Assembly (NCBI RefSeq): GCF_006496635.1
Contig: NZ_CP022958.1
Location: 5,332,001-5,396,000 of the forward strand
Length of the DNA stretch: 64,000 nucleotides
Source of the DNA: Azoarcus sp. DD4
GTDB taxonomy: Bacteria > Pseudomonadota > Gammaproteobacteria > Burkholderiales > Rhodocyclaceae
Direction: 5' to 3'
Positions 8,088 through 20,299 of this stretch are shown here, piece after piece. The notes beneath the pieces were generated by a model. The model was not told where the DNA came from. It was given only the letters and a program-made list of their open reading frames with translations, and did no database searches. Every line of letters starts with the position of its first letter. Positions within the stretch are counted from its first letter, which is position 1. The translations under genes and the position numbers were made by a program.

Positions 8088-9512
8088 TCAAGCCGCCAGC
8101 GGGCGCACCGCGGCGGCATGCGCCGGCGTCGTCAGCCAGCGCGCGAACATGCGGTAGGTATCGAGATCGAAACTGCGCGGCGCGGCAGCAATCTCCGCCA
8201 GCGCCGCCTCGTCGTCGGTGCTGCCGAGATAGCACCAGCGATCGAACAGGTGGTGGGCGGTCAGTCCGCTCGCACCGTGGCGCTCGACGGCCACCGCCGG
8301 GCCGGGCCACGGCCAGGGTTTGAGGCGGGCCGCCGCCAGCGCGCCAAGCAGGCGCGCATCGTGCTGGGCAGGGGTCTCGCGGCCATCGCACACGCCGGCG
8401 CAACGCTTGGCGCGATGGGCGGAACAGGCCCCCTGGGTGCCCGATTCCAGGCCCAGGCGACGCGGACACAGCTGGTACAGCAGGGCGAATTCGCGCAGCA
8501 GGTTTTCCTGCTCCTTGCGGCTGCGGAAAATGCCGTACAGGGCATCCCAGTCCTGTGGATCGGTGCCCTGCACGATCACCCGCTCGAGGATGGGCGGCCG
8601 CTTGCGGTTGGGGATGTAACGCAGCGCGAAGGCGGCCTCGCCTGCATGCTGGATGCGGTTGTGGCTCGGCCGCCGCGTCCGCAGCAGCTCGGCTTCGAGC
8701 AGTTGCGCGCCGAGCTCGCCAGCGGTTTCCAGCCATTCGACCCGCTTCACCTGGCGCACGAGATCCGCCTCCTTGCCGCCGCGCGCCGCCGCGGCGAACT
8801 GCTCCATCACCCGGGCGCGCAGGCTGGCGGCACGGGCGACGTAGAGCGGCCGTTCGCTGCCGCCGGCCGGCGCTTCACCCTCGGCGAAATACAGATAGAC
8901 ACCGGGCGCGTCCGGCAGGCCTTCGATCGCCCCCTCCGGCAAACCGGGCGGGCGCGACGGCGCCTTCATCGCCCGCTCGACCGCACGCGTCAGCGTGGCC
9001 GCCGGAAAGGCATCGGCGACGAGGCGGGCAAACTGCCACAGCACCTCGGTGTCGCCCATCGCGCGGTGGCGGGCGCTGCAGACCAGGCCGTGGCGTTCGA
9101 TCAGCGCATCGAGGCCGTGGCGGTGGTGATCCGGATAGAGTGCGCGCGACAGCTTCACCGTGCATAGCACCGGGGCGTCGAATTCGCGCCCGAGCGCCGC
9201 ATAGGCATTCTTCATGAAGCCGTAGTCGAAGCGGGCGTTGTGGGCGACGAACACGCAGTCGTCGAGCAGGGCCGCCACGGTGTCGGCCAGCGCAGCGAAA
9301 TCCGGCGCGGCGGCCACCATCTCGTCGGTGATGCCGGTCACGGTCTGGATGGTAGGTGGAATCGGCACGCCGGGATTGACCAGGCTCTCCCAACGCTGCA
9401 CCAGTTCGCCGCCTTCGACCCGCAGGATGGCGATCTCGGTGATGCGGTCGCGCAACGGATGCGCACCGGTGGTCTCGAGATCGATGAGGGCGAAACGCGC
9501 CGGCAGCGACAT
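8088..9512 (-). CDS. DEDDh 3'-5' exonuclease fused to a UvrC-like GIY-YIG domain
   Basis: Nuclease of 474 residues. Residues 1-170 are a DnaQ-like exonuclease with all DEDDh positions visible: D11 and E13 in DLETTG, an Asp in AHNARFDYG, and the His/Asp pair in HRAMGDTEVL. Around residue 200 a UvrC/Cho-like GIY-YIG domain begins (DAPGVYLYF, then LYVARAASLRARV, then the conserved Glu in LLEAELL). The YIG element reads YVA. The last about 200 residues lack a recognised domain. This architecture is known in beta- and actinobacteria and is presumed to act in DNA repair, but its substrate is not settled. It is convergent with the Dnr-like gene (5 bp apart) and follows the methyltransferase gene at 2 bp. 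Confidence 0.88.
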   Translation of the reverse strand: MSLPARFALIDLETTGAHPLRDRITEIAILRVEGGELVQRWESLVNPGVPIPPTIQTVTGITDEMVAAAPDFAALADTVAALLDDCVFVAHNARFDYGFMKNAYAALGREFDAPVLCTVKLSRALYPDHHRHGLDALIERHGLVCSARHRAMGDTEVLWQFARLVADAFPAATLTRAVERAMKAPSRPPGLPEGAIEGLPDAPGVYLYFAEGEAPAGGSERPLYVARAASLRARVMEQFAAAARGGKEADLVRQVKRVEWLETAGELGAQLLEAELLRTRRPSHNRIQHAGEAAFALRYIPNRKRPPILERVIVQGTDPQDWDALYGIFRSRKEQENLLREFALLYQLCPRRLGLESGTQGACSAHRAKRCAGVCDGRETPAQHDARLLGALAAARLKPWPWPGPAVAVERHGASGLTAHHLFDRWCYLGSTDDEAALAEIAAAPRSFDLDTYRMFARWLTTPAHAAAVRPLAA

Positions 9513-9514
9513 CT

Positions 9515-10282
9515 TCAGGCCGGCTGCGGTTTGCGCCCGACGTACTCGCGGAACACGCCCAGCGTCACCATGCAGCGCACGTCCTCGAAACCGGCGCGGC
9601 GCATCGCGTCCATCACGCGCTCCGGCTCGACCGAGGCCTGGATGGTGTCCCAGTAATATTCCCATAGCATGGAAATGTCGGGCGTGCAGCGCGCCAGGCG
9701 GGCCAGCACCGGCACCACCGCGCGGATGTAGCAGCGCATCGCCATCCGGCCGAGGGCGCTGCGCGGCCGGGTGATTTCCATGATGCAGGCAGTGCCGCCC
9801 GCACGGAGCACCCTCAGATACTCGCCGAAGGCGAGATCGAGGTCGGCGACGTGACGCAGCGCATAGCCCATCGACACGAAGTCGACATGCGCGGCCGGCA
9901 GCGGAATGGACTCTGCATAGGCCTCTATCGTTTCCACGTCCAGCTTCTTGCGTAGTTCCTCCAGCATGCCGGGCGACGGATCCAGCGCGACCAGCCGGCC
10001 GCGCGCGCCGACGATGCGGTGCGCCTCGCGCGCCACCAGCCCTGTGCCGGCGGCGACGTCCAGCACCGTCATGCCGGTGGCCAGTCCGCTGCGCTGCAGG
10101 GCATAGCGCCGGTACCACGGACCGGTGCCAAAGGCGGTGATCTGCTCGGCGCGGTCATAGCCGGAGGCGGCGCGGTCGAACAGCGCACGGGTGGTGCTGC
10201 GACGCTCGTCCTCGCTGGAAAAGTAGCGGCGCAACTGCGGGTCGGTCTGCAGCGGACTGGCGCTGGAAGCAGGTTCGGTCAT
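9515..10282 (-). CDS. UbiE/COQ5-like class I SAM-dependent methyltransferase
   Basis: Cytosolic methyltransferase of 255 residues. Motif I is VLDVAAGTGLVAREA, the acidic residue of motif post-I is in LVALDPSPGML, and a UbiE-like segment MGYALRHVADLDLAFGEYLRVLRAGG follows. A C-terminal region rich in Trp/Tyr resembles the quinone-methyltransferase group, but the canonical ubiE is usually elsewhere in the ubiquinone cluster, so the substrate is left open. It overlaps nothing and ends 2 bp before the exonuclease start, making a two-gene unit. Confidence 0.8.
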   Translation of the reverse strand: MTEPASSASPLQTDPQLRRYFSSEDERRSTTRALFDRAASGYDRAEQITAFGTGPWYRRYALQRSGLATGMTVLDVAAGTGLVAREAHRIVGARGRLVALDPSPGMLEELRKKLDVETIEAYAESIPLPAAHVDFVSMGYALRHVADLDLAFGEYLRVLRAGGTACIMEITRPRSALGRMAMRCYIRAVVPVLARLARCTPDISMLWEYYWDTIQASVEPERVMDAMRRAGFEDVRCMVTLGVFREYVGRKPQPA

Positions 10283-10340
10283 CTTGATGTTGGCCAGGAG
10301 GGGCAGCGAAAGCCGGCGGACATCCGGTGCTGCATTGAAA

Positions 10341-10375
10341 ACCGGCGCCGGGCCTTGAGCGTGCCCGGCGCCGGT
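10341..10375 (-). terminator. Intrinsic terminator downstream of the DUF3460 gene
   Basis: Thirteen-base perfect arms (10341-10353 and 10363-10375) enclose a nine-base loop. Read on the minus strand the stem is followed directly by TTTTC. It lies 40 bp after the stop of the gene at 10415, matching a Rho-independent terminator for that transcript. Confidence 0.85.
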
Positions 10376-10414
10376 GGTGGCGGCAACTGCGCGGCGCGAT
10401 GCCGCCCAGCCGGC

Positions 10415-10606
10415 TCAGTGGGTGTTGATGTCGTAGTAGTAAGGCTTGACCGGCACGCGCGAAGCCTGCTTCTGTTGCTGGTCTTCCAGCGTCTGCGGCT
10501 TGTCCCACCACAGGGCGCGACCCTTCTTCTGTTCCACGGCTTCCTGCGGATGCTTCTCCATCCACTCGCGCATGAACTTGGTGTGTTCGGATTCGTACAT
10601 GGCCAT
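10415..10606 (-). CDS. DUF3460 family small protein
   Basis: A 63-residue protein starting MAMYESEHTKFMREW with a GGGAGA ribosome-binding site. The frame remains open upstream but without support. It is rich in charged and aromatic residues, has no signal peptide or membrane segment, and ends VKPYYYDINTH. It matches the short DUF3460 proteins found across betaproteobacteria, whose role is unknown. It is followed by a strong terminator and appears monocistronic. Confidence 0.88.
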   Translation of the reverse strand: MAMYESEHTKFMREWMEKHPQEAVEQKKGRALWWDKPQTLEDQQQKQASRVPVKPYYYDINTH

Positions 10607-10726
10607 GCTTGGATTCTCCCTCGAAAACGTGTGGATTCTACCAGCCCGCGGACGCGTCGATGCGCGCGGCGCTGCATATGACGTCATTGCATGAAATTAC
10701 ATTGGCATTACGCGACAAGATAGGCG

Positions 10727-12928
10727 TCAGCCGACGCGGCCGTCGCCCTTGACGCGGCCGATGCGCACCACTTCCTGCACCCGGCGCACGCCGCGCATGA
10801 CGCGTGCGAGGTGCATGCGGTCGCGCACCTGCAACGTGAAGCTGAGCGCGATGTACGCGCCCTGCTCGTTGTCCATGCTGACGTTCTGGATGTTGCACTC
10901 TTCCTCGGAGATCACGCTCGCCACCTTGGCGAGCACGCCGCGGGCGTTCTTGGTAAGCACCCGGATGGTGACGTCGAACATGCGGTCGTCGCCCGGCTCC
11001 CATTCGACATCCACCCAGCGGCCGCGGTCGCCACGCAGCTTGGCCACCACCGGACAATCGTGCAGGTGCACCTCCAGCCCCTGGCCCTTGCGGATGGTGC
11101 CGATGATGGGATCGCCCGGAATCGGGTGGCAGCAGCGTGCCAGCTGCACCGCGATGCCCTCGCTGCCGCGGATCATGATGGCGCCGGCGGGCTTGGGCTT
11201 GATCACGTCCGGTCGGCCGGATTCCTGGTCCTGCGCCTGCGACAGCCGGCGCGCGACGATCACCGGCAGGCGCTTGCCCAGACCGATGTCGGAGAAGATC
11301 TCCTTCTTGCTGCGCACGCCGCGGTCGCGCAGGAAGCGGTCCCAGGCGAAGGTGGAGATCTGCCCCAGCGTGAGCCCGTGCGGACGCAGCGCCTGGTTGA
11401 GCAGGCGCTCGCCGAGCGCGACCGACTCTTCCTGCTGCGCGCTCTTGAGGAAGTGGCGGATCTGCGCGCGCGCCTTGCCGGTGCGCACATAGGACAGCCA
11501 GGCCGGATTGGGGTTGGCGTGGGCGGCAGTGATGATCTCGACCTGGTCGCCGTTGCGCAGCTCGGAGCGCAGCGGCATCAGGTCGCCATTGATCCGGCAG
11601 GCGACGCAGCGGTTGCCGATGTCGGTATGCACCGCGTAGGCGAAATCGACCGGCGTCGAGCCCTTGGGCATGGAGAAGATCTTGCCCTTGGGCGAGAACA
11701 CATAGACCTCGCCCGGGAAGAGGTCGATCTTGACGTGTTCGAGGAACTCGGTGGCCTCGCCCGAGGTGGATTGGAGTTCGAGCAGCGACTGCAGCCAGGA
11801 GTGCGTCTTCTGCTGCAGCTCGGTGAGCGTCTTCTCGTCTTCCTTGTACAGCCAGTGCGAAGCCACGCCGGTTTCGGCGATGTGGTGCATCTCGCGGGTG
11901 CGGATCTGCACTTCCACCGGGGTGCCGAAGGGACCGATCAGCGTGGTGTGCAGCGACTGGTAGCCATTGGCCTTGGGGATGGCCAGGTAGTCCTTGAACT
12001 TGCCCGGCACCGGCTTGTACATCGAGTGCAGCGCGCCGAGCGCGAGGTAACAGGCCGGCACATCGCGGACGATGACGCGGAAGCCATAGATGTCGAGCAC
12101 CTGCGAGAAGGACAGGTGCTTTTCCACCATCTTGCGGTAGATGCCGTAGAGGTGTTTCTCGCGGCCCTGCACCTCGGCCGAAATCCCCCACTGCGGCAGC
12201 CGCTCCTCGATGCCCGCGAGCACCTTGCCCACCACTTCGCGGCGGTTGCCGCGCGCCGCCTTGATGGCCTTGGACAGCACCCGGTAACGCAGGGGATAGC
12301 GATGCTGGAAGGACAGTTCCTGCAGCTCGCGGTAGAGGTTGTTGAGCCCCAGCCGGTTGGCGATGGGCGCGTAGATCTCCAGCGTCTCGACCGCGATGCG
12401 GCGGCGCTTGGCCGGGCGCATGTAGTCCAGCGTGCGCATGTTGTGCAGCCGGTCGGCGAGCTTGACCAGGATGACGCGCAGGTCGCTGGCCATCGCCAGC
12501 AGCATCTTGCGGAAGTTCTCGGCCTGGGCCTCTTCCTGCGAGCGGAACTCTATCCTGTCGAGCTTGGACAGGCCGTCAACCAGCTCGGCCGAGGTCTTGC
12601 CGAAACGCTCGGCGATCTCCGCCTTGGAGATGTGGGTGTCCTCCATCACATCGTGGAGGAGCGCGGCGGTGAGCGCCTGGACGTCGAGATTCCAGTCGGC
12701 GACGATGGAAGCGACCGCGACCGGATGCGAGATGTAGGGTTCGCCGCTGATGCGGAACTGACCCTCGTGGGCTGCCGCAGCGAAATGGTAGGCGGCGTCG
12801 ATGCGGCCGAGATCGTCGGCCTTCAGGTAACTGGCGAGCTTGTCGCGCAGCGCCGCAAAGTCGGGAGAGACATCGGCGGCGTGCGGCGACGGAGGCTGCA
12901 GGGGGGCAGATACGGCGGTGCTTTCCAT
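10727..12928 (-). CDS. spoT: Bifunctional (p)ppGpp synthetase/hydrolase, SpoT/Rel
   Basis: Stringent-response enzyme of 733 residues. The HD hydrolase domain is intact (LLHDVMEDT near residue 93 and the KLADRLHNMRTL motif). The synthetase domain follows (IYGFRVIV, GYQSLHTT, EVQIRTREMHHIAE). TGS (VYVFSPKGKIFSMPKGSTPV), helical and C-terminal ACT domains complete the standard order. Intact hydrolase and synthetase motifs indicate a SpoT-type bifunctional enzyme rather than RelA. It is the third gene of gmk-rpoZ-spoT, starting 26 bp after rpoZ. Confidence 0.97.
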   Translation of the reverse strand: MESTAVSAPLQPPSPHAADVSPDFAALRDKLASYLKADDLGRIDAAYHFAAAAHEGQFRISGEPYISHPVAVASIVADWNLDVQALTAALLHDVMEDTHISKAEIAERFGKTSAELVDGLSKLDRIEFRSQEEAQAENFRKMLLAMASDLRVILVKLADRLHNMRTLDYMRPAKRRRIAVETLEIYAPIANRLGLNNLYRELQELSFQHRYPLRYRVLSKAIKAARGNRREVVGKVLAGIEERLPQWGISAEVQGREKHLYGIYRKMVEKHLSFSQVLDIYGFRVIVRDVPACYLALGALHSMYKPVPGKFKDYLAIPKANGYQSLHTTLIGPFGTPVEVQIRTREMHHIAETGVASHWLYKEDEKTLTELQQKTHSWLQSLLELQSTSGEATEFLEHVKIDLFPGEVYVFSPKGKIFSMPKGSTPVDFAYAVHTDIGNRCVACRINGDLMPLRSELRNGDQVEIITAAHANPNPAWLSYVRTGKARAQIRHFLKSAQQEESVALGERLLNQALRPHGLTLGQISTFAWDRFLRDRGVRSKKEIFSDIGLGKRLPVIVARRLSQAQDQESGRPDVIKPKPAGAIMIRGSEGIAVQLARCCHPIPGDPIIGTIRKGQGLEVHLHDCPVVAKLRGDRGRWVDVEWEPGDDRMFDVTIRVLTKNARGVLAKVASVISEEECNIQNVSMDNEQGAYIALSFTLQVRDRMHLARVMRGVRRVQEVVRIGRVKGDGRVG

Positions 12929-12954
12929 CGCACGAGTCCCCCCGGGGGCCGGGG

Positions 12955-13170
12955 TCAGGCCTGACCGCGGTTGAGCATCTCGAGCCCGACCTTGCCGGCA
13001 GCCACTTCGCGCAGGGCGATGACCGTGGGCTTGTCCTTGTCGTGCGGGTCGAGTTCGATCTGCGGCGTGCCGCCGGCGGTCAGCTGACGCGCACGGTAGG
13101 TGGCGGCCAGCGTGAGCTGGAAGCGGTTCGGAATCCTTTTCAGGCAGTCTTCAACGGTGATGCGGGCCAT
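12955..13170 (-). CDS. rpoZ: RNA polymerase omega subunit
   Basis: A 71-residue omega subunit, which aids beta-prime folding and RNA polymerase assembly. The start MARITVEDCLKRIPNRFQL and the central helix segment ATYRARQLTAG are diagnostic. It begins 3 bp after the gmk stop and precedes spoT, the classical gmk-rpoZ-spoT order that couples guanine-nucleotide supply to ppGpp metabolism. Confidence 0.97.
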   Translation of the reverse strand: MARITVEDCLKRIPNRFQLTLAATYRARQLTAGGTPQIELDPHDKDKPTVIALREVAAGKVGLEMLNRGQA

Positions 13171-13173
13171 GGT

Positions 13174-13788
13174 TCAGTCCTGTTCGAGAAACGCAAAATA
13201 CTGCGGATGGCGCAGATGCTGGTTGGCGTAGCGTAGCCGGGCGGCGCGCACGACTGCAACCAGATCGTCGAGCGCTTCATGCAACTCGTTGTTAACGATA
13301 ACATAATCGAATTCACCGACGTGTCGCATCTCGCCCCGCGCGCCCAGCAGACGGCGGCTGATGACCTCGTCGCTGTCGGTACCGCGGCCGCGCAGGCGGT
13401 TTTCCAGCTCTTCTGCCGAGGGCGGCAGGATGAATACGCCGACCGCGTCCGGGAAGGCCTTGCGCACCTGCTGCGCCCCTTGCCAGTCGATTTCGAGCAG
13501 GGTGTCGCGGCCGGCGGCGAGCTGCTCCTTCAGCCAGACCTTGGAGGTGGCGTAATAGTTTCCGTGCACCTCGGCCCATTCGAGGAACTCGCCGCGGTCG
13601 CGCAGCGCGCGAAAGGTGGGTACGTCGACGAAATGGTATTCCCGCCCGTCCTGCTCGCCCGGACGCGGCGCACGGGTCGTGTAGGAGATCGACAGCTGCA
13701 CCTGGCGGTCGCGTTCGAGCAGGCCGCGCACCAGCGTGGTCTTGCCGGCACCGGAAGGCGCGGTGACGATGAAGAGGGTTCCGGGCAT
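13174..13788 (-). CDS. gmk: Guanylate kinase
   Basis: Phosphorylates GMP to GDP with ATP. The ATG at 13788 gives 204 residues, the normal family size, with AAGGA nine bases upstream. An ATG at 13821 lacks a ribosome-binding site. The P-loop is APSGAGKTTL near residue 10. The GMP-binding segment (SISYTTRAPRPGE, YHFV, EFLEWAEVHGNYY) and lid region follow. First gene of gmk-rpoZ-spoT; divergent from the SOS cassette. Confidence 0.97.
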   Translation of the reverse strand: MPGTLFIVTAPSGAGKTTLVRGLLERDRQVQLSISYTTRAPRPGEQDGREYHFVDVPTFRALRDRGEFLEWAEVHGNYYATSKVWLKEQLAAGRDTLLEIDWQGAQQVRKAFPDAVGVFILPPSAEELENRLRGRGTDSDEVISRRLLGARGEMRHVGEFDYVIVNNELHEALDDLVAVVRAARLRYANQHLRHPQYFAFLEQD

Positions 13789-14036
13789 TGTTGCCGTCCT
13801 TGGTCGATTCGGGATGGACATCGTGACCCGGCCGCGGCGACAGCAAAAACGGCGGCACGGGTGCGCATACGACACCCGGCGGGCATCGAGCCCTCGCCAC
13901 GGCACTGGGAAGGTCTCGATTGTAACGCCGGGATCAGCGGCCTGGCGCGCGTTCTCGTCGCCGGGGACCGCGGTCGCGGCGACGACGCAATGGCCCCTGC
14001 GCCGGATGGACTCCGGCCGGCTTGAAGCATGGCGCG

Positions 14037-14060
14037 TTGACTGTATAAACTTACAGTCAA
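14037..14060 (+). promoter_or_regulatory. LexA (SOS) box of the imuA-imuB-dnaE2 operon
   Basis: CTGT-N8-ACAG (14041-14056) is a perfect SOS core, and the dyad extends to nine-base arms TTGACTGTA / TACAGTCAA. TTGACT could itself be the -35 element, with a weak TTCAAT -10 at 14061-14066, so LexA would sit directly over the promoter. It lies 49 bp upstream of the imuA ATG. Confidence 0.92.
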
Positions 14061-14108
14061 TTCAATCTTCGCACGACGCCCGCCTCTGTGGCCGGCGTCG
14101 TCCGCTCC

Positions 14109-14846
14109 ATGGCCACTCGCGCTCCCGCCCTTGCCGAACTGCTGCAACGCGCCGACCTCTGGCGCGGCGGGCGGCTGGCCGGCGCTGCCGTGTCGGTGGT
14201 GGCGAGCGGCCATGCCGCGCTCGACGCGGCGCTGCCAGGCGGTGGCTGGCCCTGCGGCGAACTCACCGAACTGCTGTGCCGGGATGCCGGTATCGGCGAA
14301 CTGTCGCTGTTGTTGCCCATACTCACCGCGCTCGACCGGGAAGCCGGCCCGATCGCGCTGGTGGCGCCGCCCTGGCGGGCCCACGCACCCGCCTGGCAAA
14401 GCGCCGGCGTGCCGCTCGACCGCCTGCTGGTGGTGGAAGCCGCAGCCGCCGATGCCGCCTGGGCCTGCGAACACCTGCTCGCCAGCGGCGCCCTCGCCGC
14501 ACTGCTCGCCTGGCTGCCGGACAGCGATGCCCGCAGCCTGCGCCGCCTGCAGCTGGCGGCCCACGGCCGGCGCAGCCTGGCCTTCGTGTTCCGCCCGCAC
14601 AGCGCAGTCGGCAATGCCTCGCCAGCGCCATTGCGGCTGCTGCTGAGCACCGGCGAAGAGAGCCTTGCGGTCGAGCTGATCAAGCGCCGCGGCCCGCCGC
14701 TGGCCCGGCCCTTGCAGTTGCAGGTGGCGCGGCCGCTGGCCTGGAACCGGCAACGCCCGCATCAGGCCGGCCCGGCCACCGCCGGGCTCCCGGTCGCCGA
14801 GCGGCGCCCCTCGGCGCCCGAAGCCCGTCAGCTGGTACGGCCCTGA
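14109..14846 (+). CDS. imuA: ImuA, SulA/RecA-like SOS mutagenesis protein
   Basis: First gene of the damage-inducible mutasome cassette. The protein of 245 residues (from ATG 14109; a GTG 21 bases upstream is an alternative) has a RecA/SulA-like fold. The segment LDAALPGGGWPCGELTELL corresponds to the RecA-type P-loop region but lacks a clear GK[ST], as usual for ImuA. The C-terminal about 40 residues are Pro/Arg-rich. ImuA acts with ImuB and the polymerase DnaE2 in error-prone translesion synthesis. A LexA box lies upstream and imuB follows after 15 bp. Confidence 0.92.
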   Translation: MATRAPALAELLQRADLWRGGRLAGAAVSVVASGHAALDAALPGGGWPCGELTELLCRDAGIGELSLLLPILTALDREAGPIALVAPPWRAHAPAWQSAGVPLDRLLVVEAAAADAAWACEHLLASGALAALLAWLPDSDARSLRRLQLAAHGRRSLAFVFRPHSAVGNASPAPLRLLLSTGEESLAVELIKRRGPPLARPLQLQVARPLAWNRQRPHQAGPATAGLPVAERRPSAPEARQLVRP

Positions 14847-14861
14847 GCGGATGGATGCATC

Positions 14862-16286
14862 ATGCTGTGGCTCGCCCTGCATTTTCCCCGTCTCGCGGTG
14901 GAGGTCTTCGCCGCCGATCCGCCCGTCGCGGTGGTCGCCAGACAGCGCGTGGTGGTGGCCGACGAGCATGCCGAGGCGGCCGGCATCCTGCCCGGCATGC
15001 GGCTGTCCAGCGCCCTCGGCCTGGCCCCCGGACTCACGGTGCGTGACCTCGAACCAACACGCCAGCGCGCCGCGCTCGAAACCCTGGCCTGCTGGGCGGG
15101 CCAGTTCAGTCCGCAGCTGAGCCTCGCCTCGACCACCGAACTGGTACTGGAAATCCAAGGCAGCCTGCGGCTGTTCGGCGGCTTGCCCCGCCTGCTCGCG
15201 CAGGTGCGCGGCGAAGGCGCCGCACAGGGCTTTTCGCTGCGCCTCGGCCTCGCACCCACACCGCTCGCTGCCCAGTGGCTGGCACGCGCCGGAGTGGCAC
15301 CGGAGGCGTCGACGGCAATGGGCGGCATCGACGACGCAGCGCTCGCCGCGCTGCCGGTCGCCGTCCTCGACCTTGCCGCCGCCGACCAGCGCCGTCTTGC
15401 CACCCTCGGCCTGCAGCGCATCGGCCAGTTGCTGGCCTTGCCGGCATCCGCCCTGGCACGCCGCTTCGGCCCCGAGCTGGCGCAGCAGCTTGCCCGCGCG
15501 ACCGGTGCGCTGCCCGATCTGCGGCCGCCCTTCGCCTTTCCCGAACATTTCGCCCAGCGCCTGGAGCTGCCCGCCCGCGTCGATCATGCAGCGATGTTGT
15601 TGTTCGCCGCGCGCCGGCTGGTGATGGCACTCGCCGGCTGGCTGCAGGCGCGCGCCGCGGGGATGCGCGAATGCCAGCTCGAACTCATCCACGAGGACGC
15701 CGAGCCCAGCCGCCTGCTGCTCGCCTTCGCCACCGCCACGCGCGACCCGGAACGCCTGCTGCGGGTGCTGCGCGAACGCCTCGATCGCCTCAGCCTGACC
15801 GCCCCGGTGGTGGAATTGCAGCTCTCCGCCACCACCGTCGAGACCCTTCCCGGCCACAGCGCCGGGCTGTTCGGCGAACGCGGCGGCGAGGGCATCGCCC
15901 CGGTGGTCGAACGCCTGCGGGCACGGCTTGGTCGCGAGGCGGTGCACGGGCTGGCGGTGATCGCGGAGCACCGCCCCGAATGCGCTACCCGCGCCACCGA
16001 CTGGCCGCAGCCGGGCAGCGGTGCCGCGCCCGTCACCGGCGGCGCCCGCCCGCTGTGGCTGCTGCCCGCACCGCGCGCACTCGCCGAACAGCGCGGCCGC
16101 CCCCAGCACGACGGCCCGCTGCGCCTGCTGACCCGCGCCGAACGCATCGAAAGCGGCTGGTGGGACGGCGGCGAAGGCAGCGGCGACCAGCGCCGCGACT
16201 ACTTCGTCGCACTCAGCAGCCGCGGCGCCTGGCTGTGGGTGTTCCGCGACAGCCGCGGCTGGTGGCTGCACGGCCACTTCGCCTGA
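14862..16286 (+). CDS. imuB: ImuB, catalytically inactive Y-family polymerase homologue
   Basis: A 474-residue Y-family polymerase relative that serves as the mutasome scaffold, binding the beta clamp, ImuA and DnaE2. The N-terminus (MLWLALHFPRLAVEVF) replaces the usual catalytic Asp-containing motif, and the acidic pair normally in the palm is not visible (TTELVLEIQGS instead of SxDE). This matches known ImuB proteins. The palm/finger, helix-hairpin-helix (LQRIGQLLALP) and little-finger regions can be traced. Its stop is immediately followed by the dnaE2 start. Confidence 0.93.
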   Translation: MLWLALHFPRLAVEVFAADPPVAVVARQRVVVADEHAEAAGILPGMRLSSALGLAPGLTVRDLEPTRQRAALETLACWAGQFSPQLSLASTTELVLEIQGSLRLFGGLPRLLAQVRGEGAAQGFSLRLGLAPTPLAAQWLARAGVAPEASTAMGGIDDAALAALPVAVLDLAAADQRRLATLGLQRIGQLLALPASALARRFGPELAQQLARATGALPDLRPPFAFPEHFAQRLELPARVDHAAMLLFAARRLVMALAGWLQARAAGMRECQLELIHEDAEPSRLLLAFATATRDPERLLRVLRERLDRLSLTAPVVELQLSATTVETLPGHSAGLFGERGGEGIAPVVERLRARLGREAVHGLAVIAEHRPECATRATDWPQPGSGAAPVTGGARPLWLLPAPRALAEQRGRPQHDGPLRLLTRAERIESGWWDGGEGSGDQRRDYFVALSSRGAWLWVFRDSRGWWLHGHFA

Positions 16287-19490
<3,204 letters not shown>

Positions 19491-19505
19491 ACGGCGGGCG
19501 CCGCC

Positions 19506-19892
19506 TCACGACGCCGCCGCGGCATCCTCGCCGAACACCTCGCGCGCGGCGAACAGGCCGTTGAGCGCGGCCGGAAAACCGGCATACACCGCCATCTGCA
19601 TGATGGTCTCGACGATCTCGTCGCGGCTGACGCCGACGTTGAGCGCACCGCGGATATGCACCTTGAGCTGCGGCACGGCATTGCCCAGCGCGGTGAGCGC
19701 GGCGACCACCGCGATCTCGCGGCTGCGCAGGTCCAGCCCGGGGCGCGAGTAGATGTCGCCGAACGGAAACTCGATCAGGTAGCGGGCAAAGTCGGGGGCG
19801 ATGTCGGCAAGGCTGGCGACGACGCGCTCGCCGGCTTCACCGTCGATCTCGCGCAGCCGCGCGAGGCCTGTTGCGTAACGGTCCTGTTGCAT
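19506..19892 (-). CDS. Carboxymuconolactone decarboxylase (AhpD-like) family protein
   Basis: A 128-residue CMD-family protein. The ring-opening or peroxidase Cys pair of AhpD (CxxC) is absent, and the sequence resembles gamma-carboxymuconolactone decarboxylase relatives: LDLRSREIAVVAALTALG, PQLKVHIRGALNVGVSRDEI and ETIMQMAVYAGFPAALNGL. It starts inside the end of the upstream MerR regulator gene (56-bp overlap) behind GAGGG, so the two are co-transcribed and it is the likely regulated target. Substrate unknown. No other muconate-pathway genes are in the window, so a stress or aldehyde-linked function is as likely as aromatic catabolism. Confidence 0.85.
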   Translation of the reverse strand: MQQDRYATGLARLREIDGEAGERVVASLADIAPDFARYLIEFPFGDIYSRPGLDLRSREIAVVAALTALGNAVPQLKVHIRGALNVGVSRDEIVETIMQMAVYAGFPAALNGLFAAREVFGEDAAAAS

Positions 19893-20292
19893 GGGATTCC
19901 CTCTCATCGGTGGCGGACGACGGCAGGGAACGCTCGATGTCGCGGTAATGGCCGATCTTGGCCTGCAGCGCCGTGGCGGCCTGCTGCATCGCTTCGATGA
20001 CGGCCAGCACCTCGGCCAGATGCGCTTCGAGCAGCGCACGGCGCGCACCCGCGGTGGCGTTCCCCTCGCTGCGCAGCCGCGCGAACGCCTGCATCTGCCC
20101 GATGGGCATGCGGGTGGCGCGCAGTCGCAGCAGGAATCCGATCCATTCGAGGTCGGCCGCGGCATAGCGCCGCTGCCCGCCCGGCGCCCGGGCCACCGGC
20201 GCGATCAGGCCGATGCGCTCGTAGTAGCGCAGGGTGTGGGCGGACAGGCCGGTGCGGCGCGCGACCTCGTCGATACTCAGATGGGATTCCAT
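19837..20292 (-). CDS. MerR-family transcription regulator
   Basis: A 151-residue MerR-type activator. The winged helix-turn-helix lies at residues 3-70 (LSIDEVARRTGLSAHTLRYYERIGLI, RRYAAADLEWIGFLLRLRATRMPI). A dimerisation coiled coil (about 85-125) and a short tail without the Cys metal-binding pattern follow. This argues against metal sensing and for the aldehyde/organic-effector group. The promoter upstream has a 19-bp spacer and a dyad typical of MerR operators, implying autoregulation. The gene overlaps the CMD-family gene by 56 bp. Confidence 0.92.
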   Translation of the reverse strand: MESHLSIDEVARRTGLSAHTLRYYERIGLIAPVARAPGGQRRYAAADLEWIGFLLRLRATRMPIGQMQAFARLRSEGNATAGARRALLEAHLAEVLAVIEAMQQAATALQAKIGHYRDIERSLPSSATDERESHATGPLRNRPRAAARDRR

Positions 20293-20299
20293 GGGAACG

